64,000 nt of DNA from Marimicrobium sp913061115 (GCF_047729875.1 NZ_CP159826.1:1364001-1428000), one strand, 5' to 3'; shown: positions 26,915 to 36,000, counted from the first letter of the stretch. The notes: generated from the sequence alone by a model not told the origin. Translations and numbers: made by a program.

Positions 26915-27571
26915 CTACCAGCAATTGGTATGTAAAACGTTGTCCAGATCCTTGCGTGGTGCTGTTTTGAACTCGGTACCTTGGGTGTAGGCAATGGGGA
27001 TGAGGGCGACTTGAGTGAAGTCGTCGGGAATATCTAGAAGGTGGGCTACCTCCTGTTCGTAACCAAGATGCAAGGTGGTCCAGCATGTACCAATGCCGCG
27101 CTCTCTTGCAGCGAGCATGAAGCTCCATACTGCTGGAAGGATAGAGCCGTAGATGCTGGCAAGGACACCCTGTGGCAGGCCCGGGGTATCTGTACGTCCT
27201 GCGCAACAGGGAATCAACATGGCAGGGACATGAGCCATGTTGTCGGCAAGATACCGCGCAGAACTGAGTACCCGCTCCTGGGTCGGGGCCATCGATGGGT
27301 CATCCAGATGTTGTTTTGTTGGCTGGGCAGGCCCTGCTTCATAGTCGTCGAAGGCTTTCAGGTAGAGTTCGGCAATGGCGGCTTTCTTGGCAGCATCCGT
27401 TACGATGACGAAGTGCCATCCCTGTGAGTTGGAACCCGAAGGCGCCTGCAGCGCGATATCGAGGCACTCACGCAATACAGACATTTCAACCGGCCGATTA
27501 AAGTCTAGCCGCTTGCGCACGGCTCGCGTGGTGGTCAGGACTTCATTAGCGCTCAGGTTCAATGTTGGCAT
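26915..27571 (-). CDS. Nitroreductase family protein
   Basis: 218-residue FMN flavoprotein. TTTRAVRKRLDFNRPV begins with the Arg-rich FMN-phosphate site, LQAPSGSNSQGWHFVIVTD is the second FMN segment (about 41-59), and GIGTCWTTLHLGYE (about 160) provides the third. Such enzymes use NAD(P)H to reduce nitro groups, quinones or activated double bonds. In a catabolic operon an ene- or quinone-reductase role is more likely than nitroreduction. First gene of the minus-strand operon, 76 bp from operator site 3, divergent from an acyl-CoA dehydrogenase. Confidence 0.88.
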   Translation of the reverse strand: MPTLNLSANEVLTTTRAVRKRLDFNRPVEMSVLRECLDIALQAPSGSNSQGWHFVIVTDAAKKAAIAELYLKAFDDYEAGPAQPTKQHLDDPSMAPTQERVLSSARYLADNMAHVPAMLIPCCAGRTDTPGLPQGVLASIYGSILPAVWSFMLAARERGIGTCWTTLHLGYEQEVAHLLDIPDDFTQVALIPIAYTQGTEFKTAPRKDLDNVLHTNCW

Positions 27572-27646
27572 GCGTATTCCTGCAGGGTTAGTGGTGCGAG
27601 GGGAGGATTCTCTGGGAACGAGTCTAGGTCAAATTGAATAAGAATA

Positions 27647-27668
27647 AAACAGTAGGGACTGATTGTTT
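27647..27668. promoter_or_regulatory. Predicted operator palindrome, site 3 of 5
   Basis: AAACAGTAG-GGAC-TGATTGTTT, same 9-4-9 arrangement as the other sites. It lies between the nitroreductase (start 27571) and the acyl-CoA dehydrogenase (start 27760), 76 and 91 bp from the starts. Confidence 0.72.
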
Positions 27669-27759
27669 TGGCTAGGTCGCTTTGTTAGCATGGCATAATT
27701 GCGGCAGCATCGGTGTCTAACCCTAGACATTCCACTTATTACTAAAGACAGGTCTCATC

Positions 27760-28905
27760 GTGGATTTTTCCCTCAGCGAAGAACAGATATTACTGCGCGA
27801 TAGCGTCGACAAGTACGTTCGTCAGCATTGCAGTGTCGCGCGGCATCGCGCTGTCACTATGACAGCGTTAGGTTTTGATGACGCCGCATGGCAGCAGTTT
27901 GCGCAATTGGGTTGGTTGTCTGTCCCGTTCAGCGAAGAACTGGGCGGCTTTGCGGGTGGGGCAACCGATATGATGGTCATTGCGGAAGCGTTGGGGAAGG
28001 GTTTGGTGCGCGAACCGTTTCTGACTACGGTGGTGACCTGCGGTGGTTTTTTACACCGCGGTGGTAGTCAGCAGCAACGACAACAGTATATCCCCGCCAT
28101 TATTGACGGTAGTGCGCAGTGGGCCTTTGCCTTCGCCGAACGCAGCAGTGGCTACGATCTAGCGCAAGTGCACACGACGGCTCTGCCTCAGGGTGACGGC
28201 TATGTGTTAAACGGCTGCAAATTCGCGGTGTTAAACGCTCATTGCGCCAATCACCTTATCGTATCCGCCCGCACTAGTGGGTCCTTTGGCGACGTTACAG
28301 GCATTACTCTTTTTCTTATTGATGTGGAGTCTTCGGGCGTTAGCCGTGACAACTTTTTCGCTGTAGACGGAAGCCATGGTGCACATGTTGCTCTTGACAG
28401 TGTAGTGCTCGGTGCCGATCGTGTGCTGGGTGAAGCCGGCAAGGGCCATGCCCTGATGTTGAAAGTCATCGACACAACTATCGTGGCGTTGGGCGGGGAG
28501 GCACTGGGTGCAATGCAGGCGCTGCTGGATGCTACCGTCGAATATACCAAGACGCGTCAGCAGTTTGGTCAGCCCATCAGTAAATTTCAGGTGTTACAAC
28601 ACCGCATGGCTGATATGTATATGAAAGTAGAGGAGACTCGGTCACTGTTGCTAAATGCGGCGATTCAGCTGGACCAGAACAGCCTTGATTCGGCTAGCGC
28701 GTGTGCGGCCTTGAAAGTAAAAGTATCCGAAGCGGGAAGGTTTGTGGCGCAGGAGGCGGTGCAGTTGCACGGTGGTATTGGCATGACGGATGAAGTCAGT
28801 ATAGGTCATCACTACAAACGGCTGATGGTTTTAGCCAAGCTTTACGGCGATGAGGCCTGGTATCTGCAAAAATTTACCGATTTAGCGGCTGCTCGCGCGG
28901 CATAA
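27760..28905 (+). CDS. Acyl-CoA dehydrogenase (small-subunit type)
   Basis: 381 residues. It begins MDFSLSEEQILLRDSVDKYV and carries WAFAFAERSSGYDL (flavin/substrate loop, about 124-137), QFGQPISKFQVLQHRMADMY (about 267-286) and AVQLHGGIGMTDEVSIGHHYKRL near the end, all typical of ACADs of the pimeloyl-CoA dehydrogenase small-subunit class. FAD-dependent alpha,beta-desaturation of an acyl-CoA is expected. Single-gene unit under operator site 3, ended by a strong hairpin at 28907. It may pair with the large-subunit-type ACAD at 5718. Confidence 0.9.
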   Translation: MDFSLSEEQILLRDSVDKYVRQHCSVARHRAVTMTALGFDDAAWQQFAQLGWLSVPFSEELGGFAGGATDMMVIAEALGKGLVREPFLTTVVTCGGFLHRGGSQQQRQQYIPAIIDGSAQWAFAFAERSSGYDLAQVHTTALPQGDGYVLNGCKFAVLNAHCANHLIVSARTSGSFGDVTGITLFLIDVESSGVSRDNFFAVDGSHGAHVALDSVVLGADRVLGEAGKGHALMLKVIDTTIVALGGEALGAMQALLDATVEYTKTRQQFGQPISKFQVLQHRMADMYMKVEETRSLLLNAAIQLDQNSLDSASACAALKVKVSEAGRFVAQEAVQLHGGIGMTDEVSIGHHYKRLMVLAKLYGDEAWYLQKFTDLAAARAA

Positions 28906-28906
28906 T

Positions 28907-28931
28907 CTTAGCGCAAAGGTCTTGCGCTAAG
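28907..28931. terminator. Bidirectional hairpin terminator
   Basis: CTTAGCGCAA-aggtc-TTGCGCTAAG: a perfect 10-bp stem with a 5-base loop, placed exactly between the convergent ends of the acyl-CoA dehydrogenase and the TetR gene. The T-run is poor, so it may act mainly as a transcript-end stabiliser. Confidence 0.7.
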
Positions 28932-28945
28932 AGGGTTGAGGGAAT

Positions 28946-29644
28946 CTACTTGTTGGTGGAGTGCCGCCCGATAGCAGAGCCTTCTCCTTCTTCAAAAATT
29001 TCCTCTAGGCGGTCGGCGAGGTAGTTAAGAAGTTGCTTCACGCGCTCCTCCCGGTTGGTCATTAGCTGTCCAGCGGCCATGCCTTCCATCATGCACTTGG
29101 CGACATCCATCGCCAGCAGGAAGCGATCTCCGCGGTCGTTCCACTCGGAAAACAACGTGGCATTGGAATCAAGTACATGTTTTTCAAATGCCAGTTGTGA
29201 ACTTTCTAGGATGAACTTTAGCTCCGGATCCGTCCGGCTAGCGACACACAATTCGTGGTAAACCACAAACAAGTCGCCGGTGAGGTGATCCCAATAAGCG
29301 TCAATACCTGCGCGGCGACGTTTTTTCCCCTTTAGTGAGGAGGGTATGCTGGCTACGCGATACGAGTAATCCTCTAACAGCTTGTCATGCAGATACTCGA
29401 CTGCGGCGCCAATGAGTTCTGTTTTCGACGGGAAGTGGTGCAACATCGCGCCGCGAGAAACCTTGGCTAAGCTTGCGACCTTAGCGGTGGTGACATTGGT
29501 GTAGCCCAGTTCTACAAAGCAATTAATAGAAGCTGTCAGTATACGTTCCCGGGTCATGGCGCTCTTTTGCGCCTGCCAGCTTATGTCTTCACTGGGTTGC
29601 CCCGCGACTCTGTCCTTTGCCGCGATTTCCTTTTTGCTGGACAT
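28946..29644 (-). CDS. TetR/AcrR family transcriptional regulator
   Basis: 232 residues from ATG 29644. The longer frame to 29818 would run into the ALDH gene and is unlikely. The N-terminal DNA-binding domain is clear: RERILTASINCFVELGYTNVTTAKVASLAKVSRGAMLHHFPSK (about 34-76), split helix-turn-helix with the terminal H-F-P-S-K. The C-terminal ligand and dimer domain is helical. It is the only regulator found in the catabolic region. It lies at the end of an ABM-Mo enzyme-LLM-ALDH operon that starts next to operator site 4, so it is the natural candidate for binding all five palindromes, with autoregulation. The ligand is unknown. Confidence 0.9.
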   Translation of the reverse strand: MSSKKEIAAKDRVAGQPSEDISWQAQKSAMTRERILTASINCFVELGYTNVTTAKVASLAKVSRGAMLHHFPSKTELIGAAVEYLHDKLLEDYSYRVASIPSSLKGKKRRRAGIDAYWDHLTGDLFVVYHELCVASRTDPELKFILESSQLAFEKHVLDSNATLFSEWNDRGDRFLLAMDVAKCMMEGMAAGQLMTNREERVKQLLNYLADRLEEIFEEGEGSAIGRHSTNK

Positions 29645-29765
29645 GGATTTTCTGGCCTCGAGTGAATGATTAAAAAGCGTGTCTGACAAAATTAGGGCGG
29701 CGCACTCAGCAATTATAGACGATATCGCCGTGCCGCGCTGATCATCTGTTTTGGCAGCATCGGTC

Positions 29766-31232
29766 TTAGCTGCCGACCCCGCCCATACACAGATATTTAA
29801 TTTCCAGATAATCATCAATGCCGTATTTGGAACCTTCGCGGCCGATACCTGACTCCTTCATACCGCCGAATGGGGCAACCTCGGTAGAAATAACGCCTTC
29901 ATTGATACCGACAATACCGTAGTCTAGTCCTTCCGCGACGCGCCAAATGCGGCCTATGTCGCGCGAATAAAAATAGGCAGAGAGTCCAAGAGGCGTGTCA
30001 TTGCCGATGCGGATAGCGTCTTCTTCCGTCTTGAACTTGAACAGCGGGGCTATCGGGCCGAAGATTTCTTCGTTGTAGACATCCATCGTATCGTCCACAT
30101 CTACCAGTACAGTGGGCTCATAAAAATTGTCCCCTGGCGCCTCACTGCCCTTGCCACCGATGAGTACCTTCGCACCTTTTGCCGTGGCGTCGTTCACGAT
30201 AGCGCTGACCTTGTCAAAGGCTGCGTTGTTGATCAGTGGACCAATCGTTACACCTTCCTGCACGCCGTTACCCATTTTCAGTCCCTTGACGGCCGTAATC
30301 AGCTTTTCCGTAAAAGCATCGAACACCGATTCCTGCACTAGAATACGGTTGGCGCAGACACATGTTTGACCTGCATTGCGATACTTGGACGCCATGGCAC
30401 CGATGACCGCTGCGTCGAGGTCCGCATCATCAAACACGATAAACGGCGCATTCCCGCCAAGTTCCATTGAGGTCTTTTTGACTGTGCCAGCACACTGTTC
30501 CATCAATAGTTTGCCGGTTGCAGTAGAGCCCGTGAAAGTTAGCTTCCTCACGATTTTACTGCTGGTCATTTCTGTACCAATCGCGCTGGCGTTATTGCCG
30601 GTGACGATGTTAAACACGCCGGCGGGTATTCCGGCTCGCTGACCTAACTCAGCCAACGCTAGCGCGCACAAAGGTGTTTCCATCGCGGGTTTCAATACCA
30701 CAGTGCACCCGGCGGCGAGTGCAGGCCCGACCTTCCTGGTGATCATTGCAATAGGAAAATTCCATGGCGTAATCGCAGCGACAACCCCTACTGGTTGTTT
30801 TAGCGTGACAATGCGCTGGTTGGGATTGTTAGCACTGATGGTGTCGCCATAAATTCGACGTCCCTCTTCAGCGAACCATTCAATGAAAGAAGCACCATAA
30901 GCCACCTCGCCTCGCGACTCAGCCAGTGGCTTGCCCTGTTCAGCAGTCATTAATTGAGCGAGGTCTTCCTGATTCTCCATGATGAGAGAGAACCAGCGTT
31001 TAAGAATAGCTGAACGCTCTTTGGCAACGACTTGACGCCAACTGGCAAAAGCAGTCTCAGCAGCATCAATGGCTCTGCGAGTTTCAGCAGCACCAGCGTC
31101 TGCGGCAGCGATAACTTCATCTTTAGTGGCAGGATTAAACACACTAACGGTAGCGCCATCGTCAGCGCTTACCCACTTGCCGTCAATGTATAATTGCGAT
31201 CGCAGAAGGGATTGGTCTATCAATTTTAGCAT
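29766..31232 (-). CDS. Aldehyde dehydrogenase, succinate-semialdehyde dehydrogenase type
   Basis: 488 residues. Catalytic Cys291 (AGQTCVCANR) and general base Glu257 (SMELGGNAPF) are present, with the NAD fold FTGSTATGK (about 233-241) and PWNFP (about 156-160). The overall pattern, including KPAMETPLCALALAELG, is closest to GabD-like semialdehyde dehydrogenases. It oxidises an aldehyde to the acid in the cytosol, an expected step after double-bond cleavage. It follows the LLM gene by 34 bp and precedes the TetR gene by 121 bp. The gabD symbol is not assigned because the catabolic context suggests a different aldehyde. Confidence 0.9.
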   Translation of the reverse strand: MLKLIDQSLLRSQLYIDGKWVSADDGATVSVFNPATKDEVIAAADAGAAETRRAIDAAETAFASWRQVVAKERSAILKRWFSLIMENQEDLAQLMTAEQGKPLAESRGEVAYGASFIEWFAEEGRRIYGDTISANNPNQRIVTLKQPVGVVAAITPWNFPIAMITRKVGPALAAGCTVVLKPAMETPLCALALAELGQRAGIPAGVFNIVTGNNASAIGTEMTSSKIVRKLTFTGSTATGKLLMEQCAGTVKKTSMELGGNAPFIVFDDADLDAAVIGAMASKYRNAGQTCVCANRILVQESVFDAFTEKLITAVKGLKMGNGVQEGVTIGPLINNAAFDKVSAIVNDATAKGAKVLIGGKGSEAPGDNFYEPTVLVDVDDTMDVYNEEIFGPIAPLFKFKTEEDAIRIGNDTPLGLSAYFYSRDIGRIWRVAEGLDYGIVGINEGVISTEVAPFGGMKESGIGREGSKYGIDDYLEIKYLCMGGVGS

Positions 31233-31266
31233 TGGGTATCGTTGCTCCTAAAAATTTTGTTGCAGT

Positions 31267-32256
31267 TTACTTGCCAGCGAGTCGCGCAACAACCGGCGCG
31301 AACGTTTCTGCCATGTTATTTGTTCCGTCATCGAGGACTGCAATGTAGGAAATACCGTAGGTTTCTCGGCGGCGTTGCAGTTCTTCGCAAATGAAGTCGA
31401 CACTACCAATGAGGCAGTGCGGATGACTGAGGATATCGTCACCCGACATTCCCAAAGAATCGCCGATGGCGGCTGCGGTAGGTTTTTGTTGATCGGTAAT
31501 GATAGTGCTGTAGGCACCGATCTCTAGCTCTATGTCTTTAAAACGCGCTCCGGCGCCACTTTTTATCCAGTCGATTTTTTTTGCCGTGGCAGCGGCGAGT
31601 CCTGATGCCATTCCATCGGGGCCAAGCATTCCTGCACGGTTATTAAAGTTCAGACTGATAATATCCGCTTCCTGTCCGGCAAAGCTTAGAATTTTTTTGC
31701 TGCCACCTCCGATCATTAACGGTGGGTAGGGGGTTTGTGCCGGTGTCGGTGTGCCAGAAAAACCGGACCATTTGATAAAGTCGCCGGCGACATCCAGCGG
31801 TTCACCGGACATGAACGCTTTATAGGCGTGCACGAATTCGGCGAAGCGCTCAAAGCGCTGCGGGAATTCATCAAACGGCAGATTAACGGCCTCGTATTCG
31901 TTTTTGATCCAGCCTGCGCCGAGACCGAACTCCAGTCGCCCTTCAGACAGGTAGTCCATAGTGGCGGCCTCTTTGGCCAGGATGATTGGGTGACGATAAT
32001 CGTTGCAAAAAACACGGCAACCTACGCGCAGTGTGCTCGTTTGTTCCAGTGCCATTGCGATCGCAGGCACTGCAGCCAGCATTTGTGGGGGGTGGTAGGT
32101 GCTGTCTAGAGCGGGCCCTGCACTGAGGAAATGATCGGCCAGGAAAAAAGTGGAATAGCCGAGGTCTTCTGTTTTTGCGATCAGGTTGCGCCAGTTGGCG
32201 GGTGAATCTGTGTTAAAGCTTTGCAGTGAAAACCGAAAGGGCTTGTGCTCGCTCAT
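31267..32256 (-). CDS. LLM-class flavin-dependent oxidoreductase (F420 type)
   Basis: 329 residues of the bacterial luciferase-like TIM barrel. Evidence is the N-terminal FRFSLQSFNTDSPANWRNL, GYSTFFLADHF (about 33-43), RLEFGLGAGW (about 106-115), and PPLMIGGGSKKILSFAG (about 176-192). This subgroup (often annotated F420-dependent, TIGR03621 type) oxidises or hydroxylates substrates using reduced flavin or F420. Whether the host makes F420 cannot be seen. Located between the Mo enzyme (19 bp) and the ALDH (34 bp), hence one operon. Confidence 0.87.
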   Translation of the reverse strand: MSEHKPFRFSLQSFNTDSPANWRNLIAKTEDLGYSTFFLADHFLSAGPALDSTYHPPQMLAAVPAIAMALEQTSTLRVGCRVFCNDYRHPIILAKEAATMDYLSEGRLEFGLGAGWIKNEYEAVNLPFDEFPQRFERFAEFVHAYKAFMSGEPLDVAGDFIKWSGFSGTPTPAQTPYPPLMIGGGSKKILSFAGQEADIISLNFNNRAGMLGPDGMASGLAAATAKKIDWIKSGAGARFKDIELEIGAYSTIITDQQKPTAAAIGDSLGMSGDDILSHPHCLIGSVDFICEELQRRRETYGISYIAVLDDGTNNMAETFAPVVARLAGK

Positions 32257-32275
32257 GTCTCGTACTCCAAAAAGC

Positions 32276-34444
32276 TCAAGATAGTTTTCTAATGGCTACA
32301 GGGATACTGCTCTGCCGACACATGCCGGAATACCTCTCCGCATTTTCTAAGTTGTCGATCAGGCGGTTGGTGTTACTGCCGATTTCTCGAACCCTCTGAT
32401 CAGCATTCGCAGTGGGATCGGGAGAGCCGCCCCAGCAGTGCGACATCGAGATAACGCCGGGCCTGATATCATCACTGGCCGTCACGACAGCGGGGATGGC
32501 ACCGTGGCGTGAGTGCACTTCCACAATGTCTCCGTCGGCGACTTGAAGTGCTGCCAGTTCCTGGGGGTGCATGAAAGCGGGGTTGGTGGTGCCCTTGCTC
32601 TTCAGCAGGCTCAGTTCTGGCCCGGTAGAGTTGTAGGTGTTTTTCATACGGCGACTGATCAATAGCAGGGGATAGTCTTTCGTGCCCGAAGATTTCATAT
32701 CGTTATGGGAAGCCTCCAGTTCCTGTTCCAGCCCCGGCGGGAACAGCTGCAAGCGCCCGCGCGTTGTCGGATCGGGCGCGTCAAGAATGACGTCCGGCAC
32801 ATCGAAGATTTTGCCGCCTTCGGTGTTGTAAATCTCTTGTAAGGGTACGCGTGAACCTTGGGTGATATTTGCCAGCAAATCGAATTTTTTGGGTTTTTCT
32901 TGCATGTTTATCGGTCCGTTGGCCATGCTCATGTTTAGCCCCATACGCTTGCCCATGGCCCAGAAAAACTCCCACTCTTCTATTTTATCGCCTTCGGCCT
33001 CGACGACGGTTTGGGTGTATTGGCTGTAAGGTTTGTCGTGCCATATATCGGTGAGCAGGGTGACATCCTCACGCTCCAGACACATTTTTGGGGCTAACAC
33101 ATAATCAGCCATTTGCGCTGTCGCCGCCATTTTTATATCAATGCAGACTAGCAGCTCCAGACCTGACAGCGCCGCATGCGTCTTCTCCTGGTCAGGCCAG
33201 GCTAGCAGGGGGTTTCCACCGACGCAGATCAGTGCCTTGATCTGTCCCTCGCCCTCCAGAAGCATCTCGTCACTGATCACAGCGGTGGGCATTTCCTTGA
33301 GTGGACCATAGGGTGAAAGGACCACTGTTTCACAAATATCTTCAGACACACGGCTCTTTACGCCGTCTGTGAGCCACTGTGGCTGTGGCCCTGTGGCTTC
33401 GGCACTGCGAGGGCCGATGGGTGTGAGGACGCCGGGATTAGGCAGGCGTTCGCCTTCACGATAGTGCCGTCCGCAGATCGCGTTTAGAGATTGCACGAGG
33501 TGTTGCAATAGATTGGGATGAGGCCCCATCTCTGGCCCGGTGCCGGTAACGGCAGTGCCGCGAGGACCGGCAGCAAACATTCTGGCGGCTTCAATGATCT
33601 GATTCGCCGGAATGCCGGCCGCAGCAGACACAGCTTCGGGTGTGAAGCGTTGGGTCTGTGCTGTGAGTTGTTCCAGCCCTTCAACATTGTCTAGACAGAA
33701 CGCTTTGTCGTGCAGTTCCTCTGCAAGGATCACGGCAATAATTGCGGCTAAGATTGCGGCGTCTTGACCCGGACGTACCTGCAGATGCAGGTCGGCGCGA
33801 CTCGCCACCTCTGTCACGCGTGGGTCGATACAAATGACCTTTATGCCGCGCTTCTTGCCATCGCGCAGGGCGTTATGAGGGCTAAAAGCAGGAATGCCGC
33901 CGGGTATGGAAAAGTGTGATACCAAAGTGTTGTTGCCGATGATCATGGCAACATCAGAATCATTCCACATGTGGCTGCCACCGTTCCACCAGCCCATACG
34001 AGTCGGTCCGATTGCCACCTTGGCGGGTTGGTCAATGGTGACACTCGTGTAGTAAGAGGGGGAATCAATGGCCGCGTGAAATGCTCTGGCCACGTCGTGG
34101 GCCGCTGAATTCTGGTAAGAGTAGGTGCCGTTGTAGCTGGCGATACTGCGTGGGCCGTAGGTGTCCAGTATGGTCTGCAGTTGCGTGGCTATCTCATCCA
34201 TCGCCAGCTCGGTACCAATGGCGTTAAACGACCCATCGGGCTGCTTTTTTTGTGATTGTTGCAGGCGAGTAGGGTGGTCAATCTGGTCTATCATTTGCCG
34301 GCCCTTGATACAGGTGTAGCCGCCATACATTTCATTGCTGGTGTCTGGCACTAGGGCTATCAGCCGGTTATTTTCGACTGTTGCCTCCATCGGACAGTAG
34401 GCATGACAGAATCGACAATATGTTTTTACTGTTTTAGTCGCCAT
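32276..34444 (-). CDS. Molybdopterin-dependent oxidoreductase (DMSO reductase superfamily)
   Basis: 722 residues. The N-terminal [4Fe-4S] site C10-x2-C13-x3-C17-x27-C45 is followed by bis-MGD-binding domains (VAMIIGNN, VICIDPR, ALICVGGNPL) and the C-terminal MGD-cap domain (NPAFMHPQELAALQVADGDIVEVHS, SMSHCWGG). No Tat signal is visible, so it is likely cytosolic. The metal-ligand region reads TSVTIDQPAKVA; no Cys or Sec is present there, and Asp or Ser ligation is possible. Second gene of the ABM-led operon under site 4. It could hydroxylate, hydrate or oxidise a pathway intermediate. Specificity unknown. Confidence 0.88.
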   Translation of the reverse strand: MATKTVKTYCRFCHAYCPMEATVENNRLIALVPDTSNEMYGGYTCIKGRQMIDQIDHPTRLQQSQKKQPDGSFNAIGTELAMDEIATQLQTILDTYGPRSIASYNGTYSYQNSAAHDVARAFHAAIDSPSYYTSVTIDQPAKVAIGPTRMGWWNGGSHMWNDSDVAMIIGNNTLVSHFSIPGGIPAFSPHNALRDGKKRGIKVICIDPRVTEVASRADLHLQVRPGQDAAILAAIIAVILAEELHDKAFCLDNVEGLEQLTAQTQRFTPEAVSAAAGIPANQIIEAARMFAAGPRGTAVTGTGPEMGPHPNLLQHLVQSLNAICGRHYREGERLPNPGVLTPIGPRSAEATGPQPQWLTDGVKSRVSEDICETVVLSPYGPLKEMPTAVISDEMLLEGEGQIKALICVGGNPLLAWPDQEKTHAALSGLELLVCIDIKMAATAQMADYVLAPKMCLEREDVTLLTDIWHDKPYSQYTQTVVEAEGDKIEEWEFFWAMGKRMGLNMSMANGPINMQEKPKKFDLLANITQGSRVPLQEIYNTEGGKIFDVPDVILDAPDPTTRGRLQLFPPGLEQELEASHNDMKSSGTKDYPLLLISRRMKNTYNSTGPELSLLKSKGTTNPAFMHPQELAALQVADGDIVEVHSRHGAIPAVVTASDDIRPGVISMSHCWGGSPDPTANADQRVREIGSNTNRLIDNLENAERYSGMCRQSSIPVAIRKLS

Positions 34445-34490
34445 CTAATTGCAATCCTATAGTCGTTGCCTACTTAGTGAAACCCCGTGT

Positions 34491-34835
34491 TTATTCAGTA
34501 AAAAAATCTGCGCGGGGCTTTCCCTCCGGATCGTATACGGGCTCTTCTAATGCCACTTTAAATTTTGACACCTCGGTGTCACTCACGCCGTACTTGCCCA
34601 GGCTGGCGAGCATGTTCTGGTAGTAGGGGCCTGCCAAATGTGCCGCTAGATCCTCTACCGAAGCCCAGTTTTCGTAGACGTAGACTCGCGTGTCGGAGGT
34701 CGGGTCTGCAGACCAAACGTAATGCCGACAACCCTTTTGTGAGCGTGTTTCCTCTACTAGACTTGCCGTTTCTGTGAGGGCCTTCGCGCGTTCTAGTGCT
34801 GGAAGATGAATGGTACCGGCAATGAGTATCGTCAT
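34491..34835 (-). CDS. Antibiotic biosynthesis monooxygenase (ABM)/YgiN-like protein
   Basis: 114 residues, dimeric alpha-beta barrel fold. MTILIAGTIHLPALERAKAL, GCRHYVWSADPTSDTRVYVYENWASVEDLAAHL and a C-terminal strand (VSKFKVA) match the ABM/quinol monooxygenase pattern (YgiN). Members oxidise quinols or act as cofactor-free monooxygenases. ATG 34835 is chosen because AGGA lies 8 nt upstream. It is the first gene of the operon that ends with TetR, 77 bp from operator site 4 and divergent from the MDR reductase. Confidence 0.82.
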   Translation of the reverse strand: MTILIAGTIHLPALERAKALTETASLVEETRSQKGCRHYVWSADPTSDTRVYVYENWASVEDLAAHLAGPYYQNMLASLGKYGVSDTEVSKFKVALEEPVYDPEGKPRADFFTE

Positions 34836-34911
34836 GATCAATCCTGAGCAGTAAACGAGGTATTGAGATGGTAAGCTGCGCTGTCGAAACAGTAGCAGAG
34901 TGGATACACTA

Positions 34912-34933
34912 AAACAATCAGGGTTGACTGATT
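34912..34933. promoter_or_regulatory. Predicted operator palindrome, site 4 of 5
   Basis: AAACAATCA-GGGT-TGACTGATT, same 9-4-9 layout. It lies between the ABM gene (start 34835) and the MDR oxidoreductase (start 34984). The minus-strand operon starting here ends in the TetR gene, so this site would give autoregulation. Confidence 0.73.
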
Positions 34934-34983
34934 TTTTGGGAACGACTAACGTATAGGGTCTATTAAAAGGATAATTTGCAGCT

Positions 34984-36000
34984 ATGAAAGAACTGATAAA
35001 CCGGCAGTATTATTTGGCGTCACGCCCCGTGGGTCAGCCCGATGCTAGTAACGTGCCCGCGCGGGACGTTCCAGTAGTCGAGCCAGCGGTTGGCGAGGTG
35101 GTGCTGCGAAATCTCTATATATCACTAGACCCAGCCATTCGCGGTTGGATGGGCGATGATCCCAATTATATAGAACCGATCACTTTAGGCGACGCCGTGC
35201 GCAGTTCCGTTATCGGCCGCGTGGTCAAAACTAATAGTCCTGATTATGCAGTGGGCGATGTTGCAATGAGTCTGGGTGGATGGGAGCAGTATACGACCGC
35301 TCAAGCTGTGACCCTTAATAAGTTGGATGAGGGTCTAGGGATTCCTTTAAGCACCTTTATGGGTGTTTTAGGCCCGACAGGCCTTACTGCCTATTTTGGC
35401 TTGTTGGAGGTCGGCCGGCCAAAAGCTGGCGAGACCGTTTTGGTCAGTGCGGCGGCGGGTGCTGTGGGCTCCGTTGTGGGGCAGATAGCTAAGATGAAGG
35501 GGTGTCGGGTGGTGGGTATGGCCGGCAGTGATGACAAGTGCCGTTGGATCAAGGAAGATCTAGGCTTCGATGAGGTGATCAATTACAAGACCTGTGGCGA
35601 TTATGAGGCGGCCATTCGAAAAGCCTGCCCTGAGGGTGTCGATGTCTACTTCGATAATGTCGGCGGCGACATTATGGATGCTGCCTTGAACTGCCTCAAT
35701 AAATTCGCACGGGTAGCTGTTTGTGGTTGGATCTCAACCTACAACGTCCCCAATGCACCGGGCCCTACCAATTTATGGCAACTGGTCGCCGAGAGCGTCA
35801 CTATGCAGGGATTCACATTGCTGGATTATCTGGATCGTTTTGAAGAGGGCATTGGACAATTGGTTGAGTGGCTAATGGCTGGAGAGATTACGTCACGCGA
35901 AGAGATTGTCGACGGGCTGGATAATGTGTTGCCCACATTTCTTAAATTATTCGATGGCTCCAATACAGGCAAACTGTTGATTCGGATTCCCGAGGAGTAG
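34984..36000 (+). CDS. NADP-dependent oxidoreductase, MDR superfamily (CurA/LTB4DH-like)
   Basis: 338 residues without zinc ligands. The start (ELINRQYYLASRPVGQP) and LYISLDPAIRGWM are typical of the leukotriene B4 dehydrogenase/curcumin reductase subgroup. AAAGAVGSVVGQIAK (about 154-168) binds NADPH, and VYFDNVGGDIMDAAL (about 221-235) is a family signature. These enzymes reduce alpha,beta-unsaturated ketones or aldehydes. Single-gene unit 50 bp from operator site 4. It probably reduces an enone formed after oxidative cleavage; this is inferred. Confidence 0.9.
   Translation: MKELINRQYYLASRPVGQPDASNVPARDVPVVEPAVGEVVLRNLYISLDPAIRGWMGDDPNYIEPITLGDAVRSSVIGRVVKTNSPDYAVGDVAMSLGGWEQYTTAQAVTLNKLDEGLGIPLSTFMGVLGPTGLTAYFGLLEVGRPKAGETVLVSAAAGAVGSVVGQIAKMKGCRVVGMAGSDDKCRWIKEDLGFDEVINYKTCGDYEAAIRKACPEGVDVYFDNVGGDIMDAALNCLNKFARVAVCGWISTYNVPNAPGPTNLWQLVAESVTMQGFTLLDYLDRFEEGIGQLVEWLMAGEITSREEIVDGLDNVLPTFLKLFDGSNTGKLLIRIPEE

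Noticed and set aside
29645..29765. Possible operator between ALDH and TetR (TGATCATCTGTTTT stretch)
   Set aside because: Only a weak match to one arm and no matching left arm.
29645..29818. N-terminal extension of the TetR protein
   Set aside because: It overlaps the ALDH gene, has no TetR homology, and an ATG directly precedes the normal TetR N-terminus.
34887..34895. AAACAGTAG, matching one arm of the operator
   Set aside because: No second arm at the right distance; a full palindrome lies just downstream at 34912, so this is probably chance or at best a half-site.
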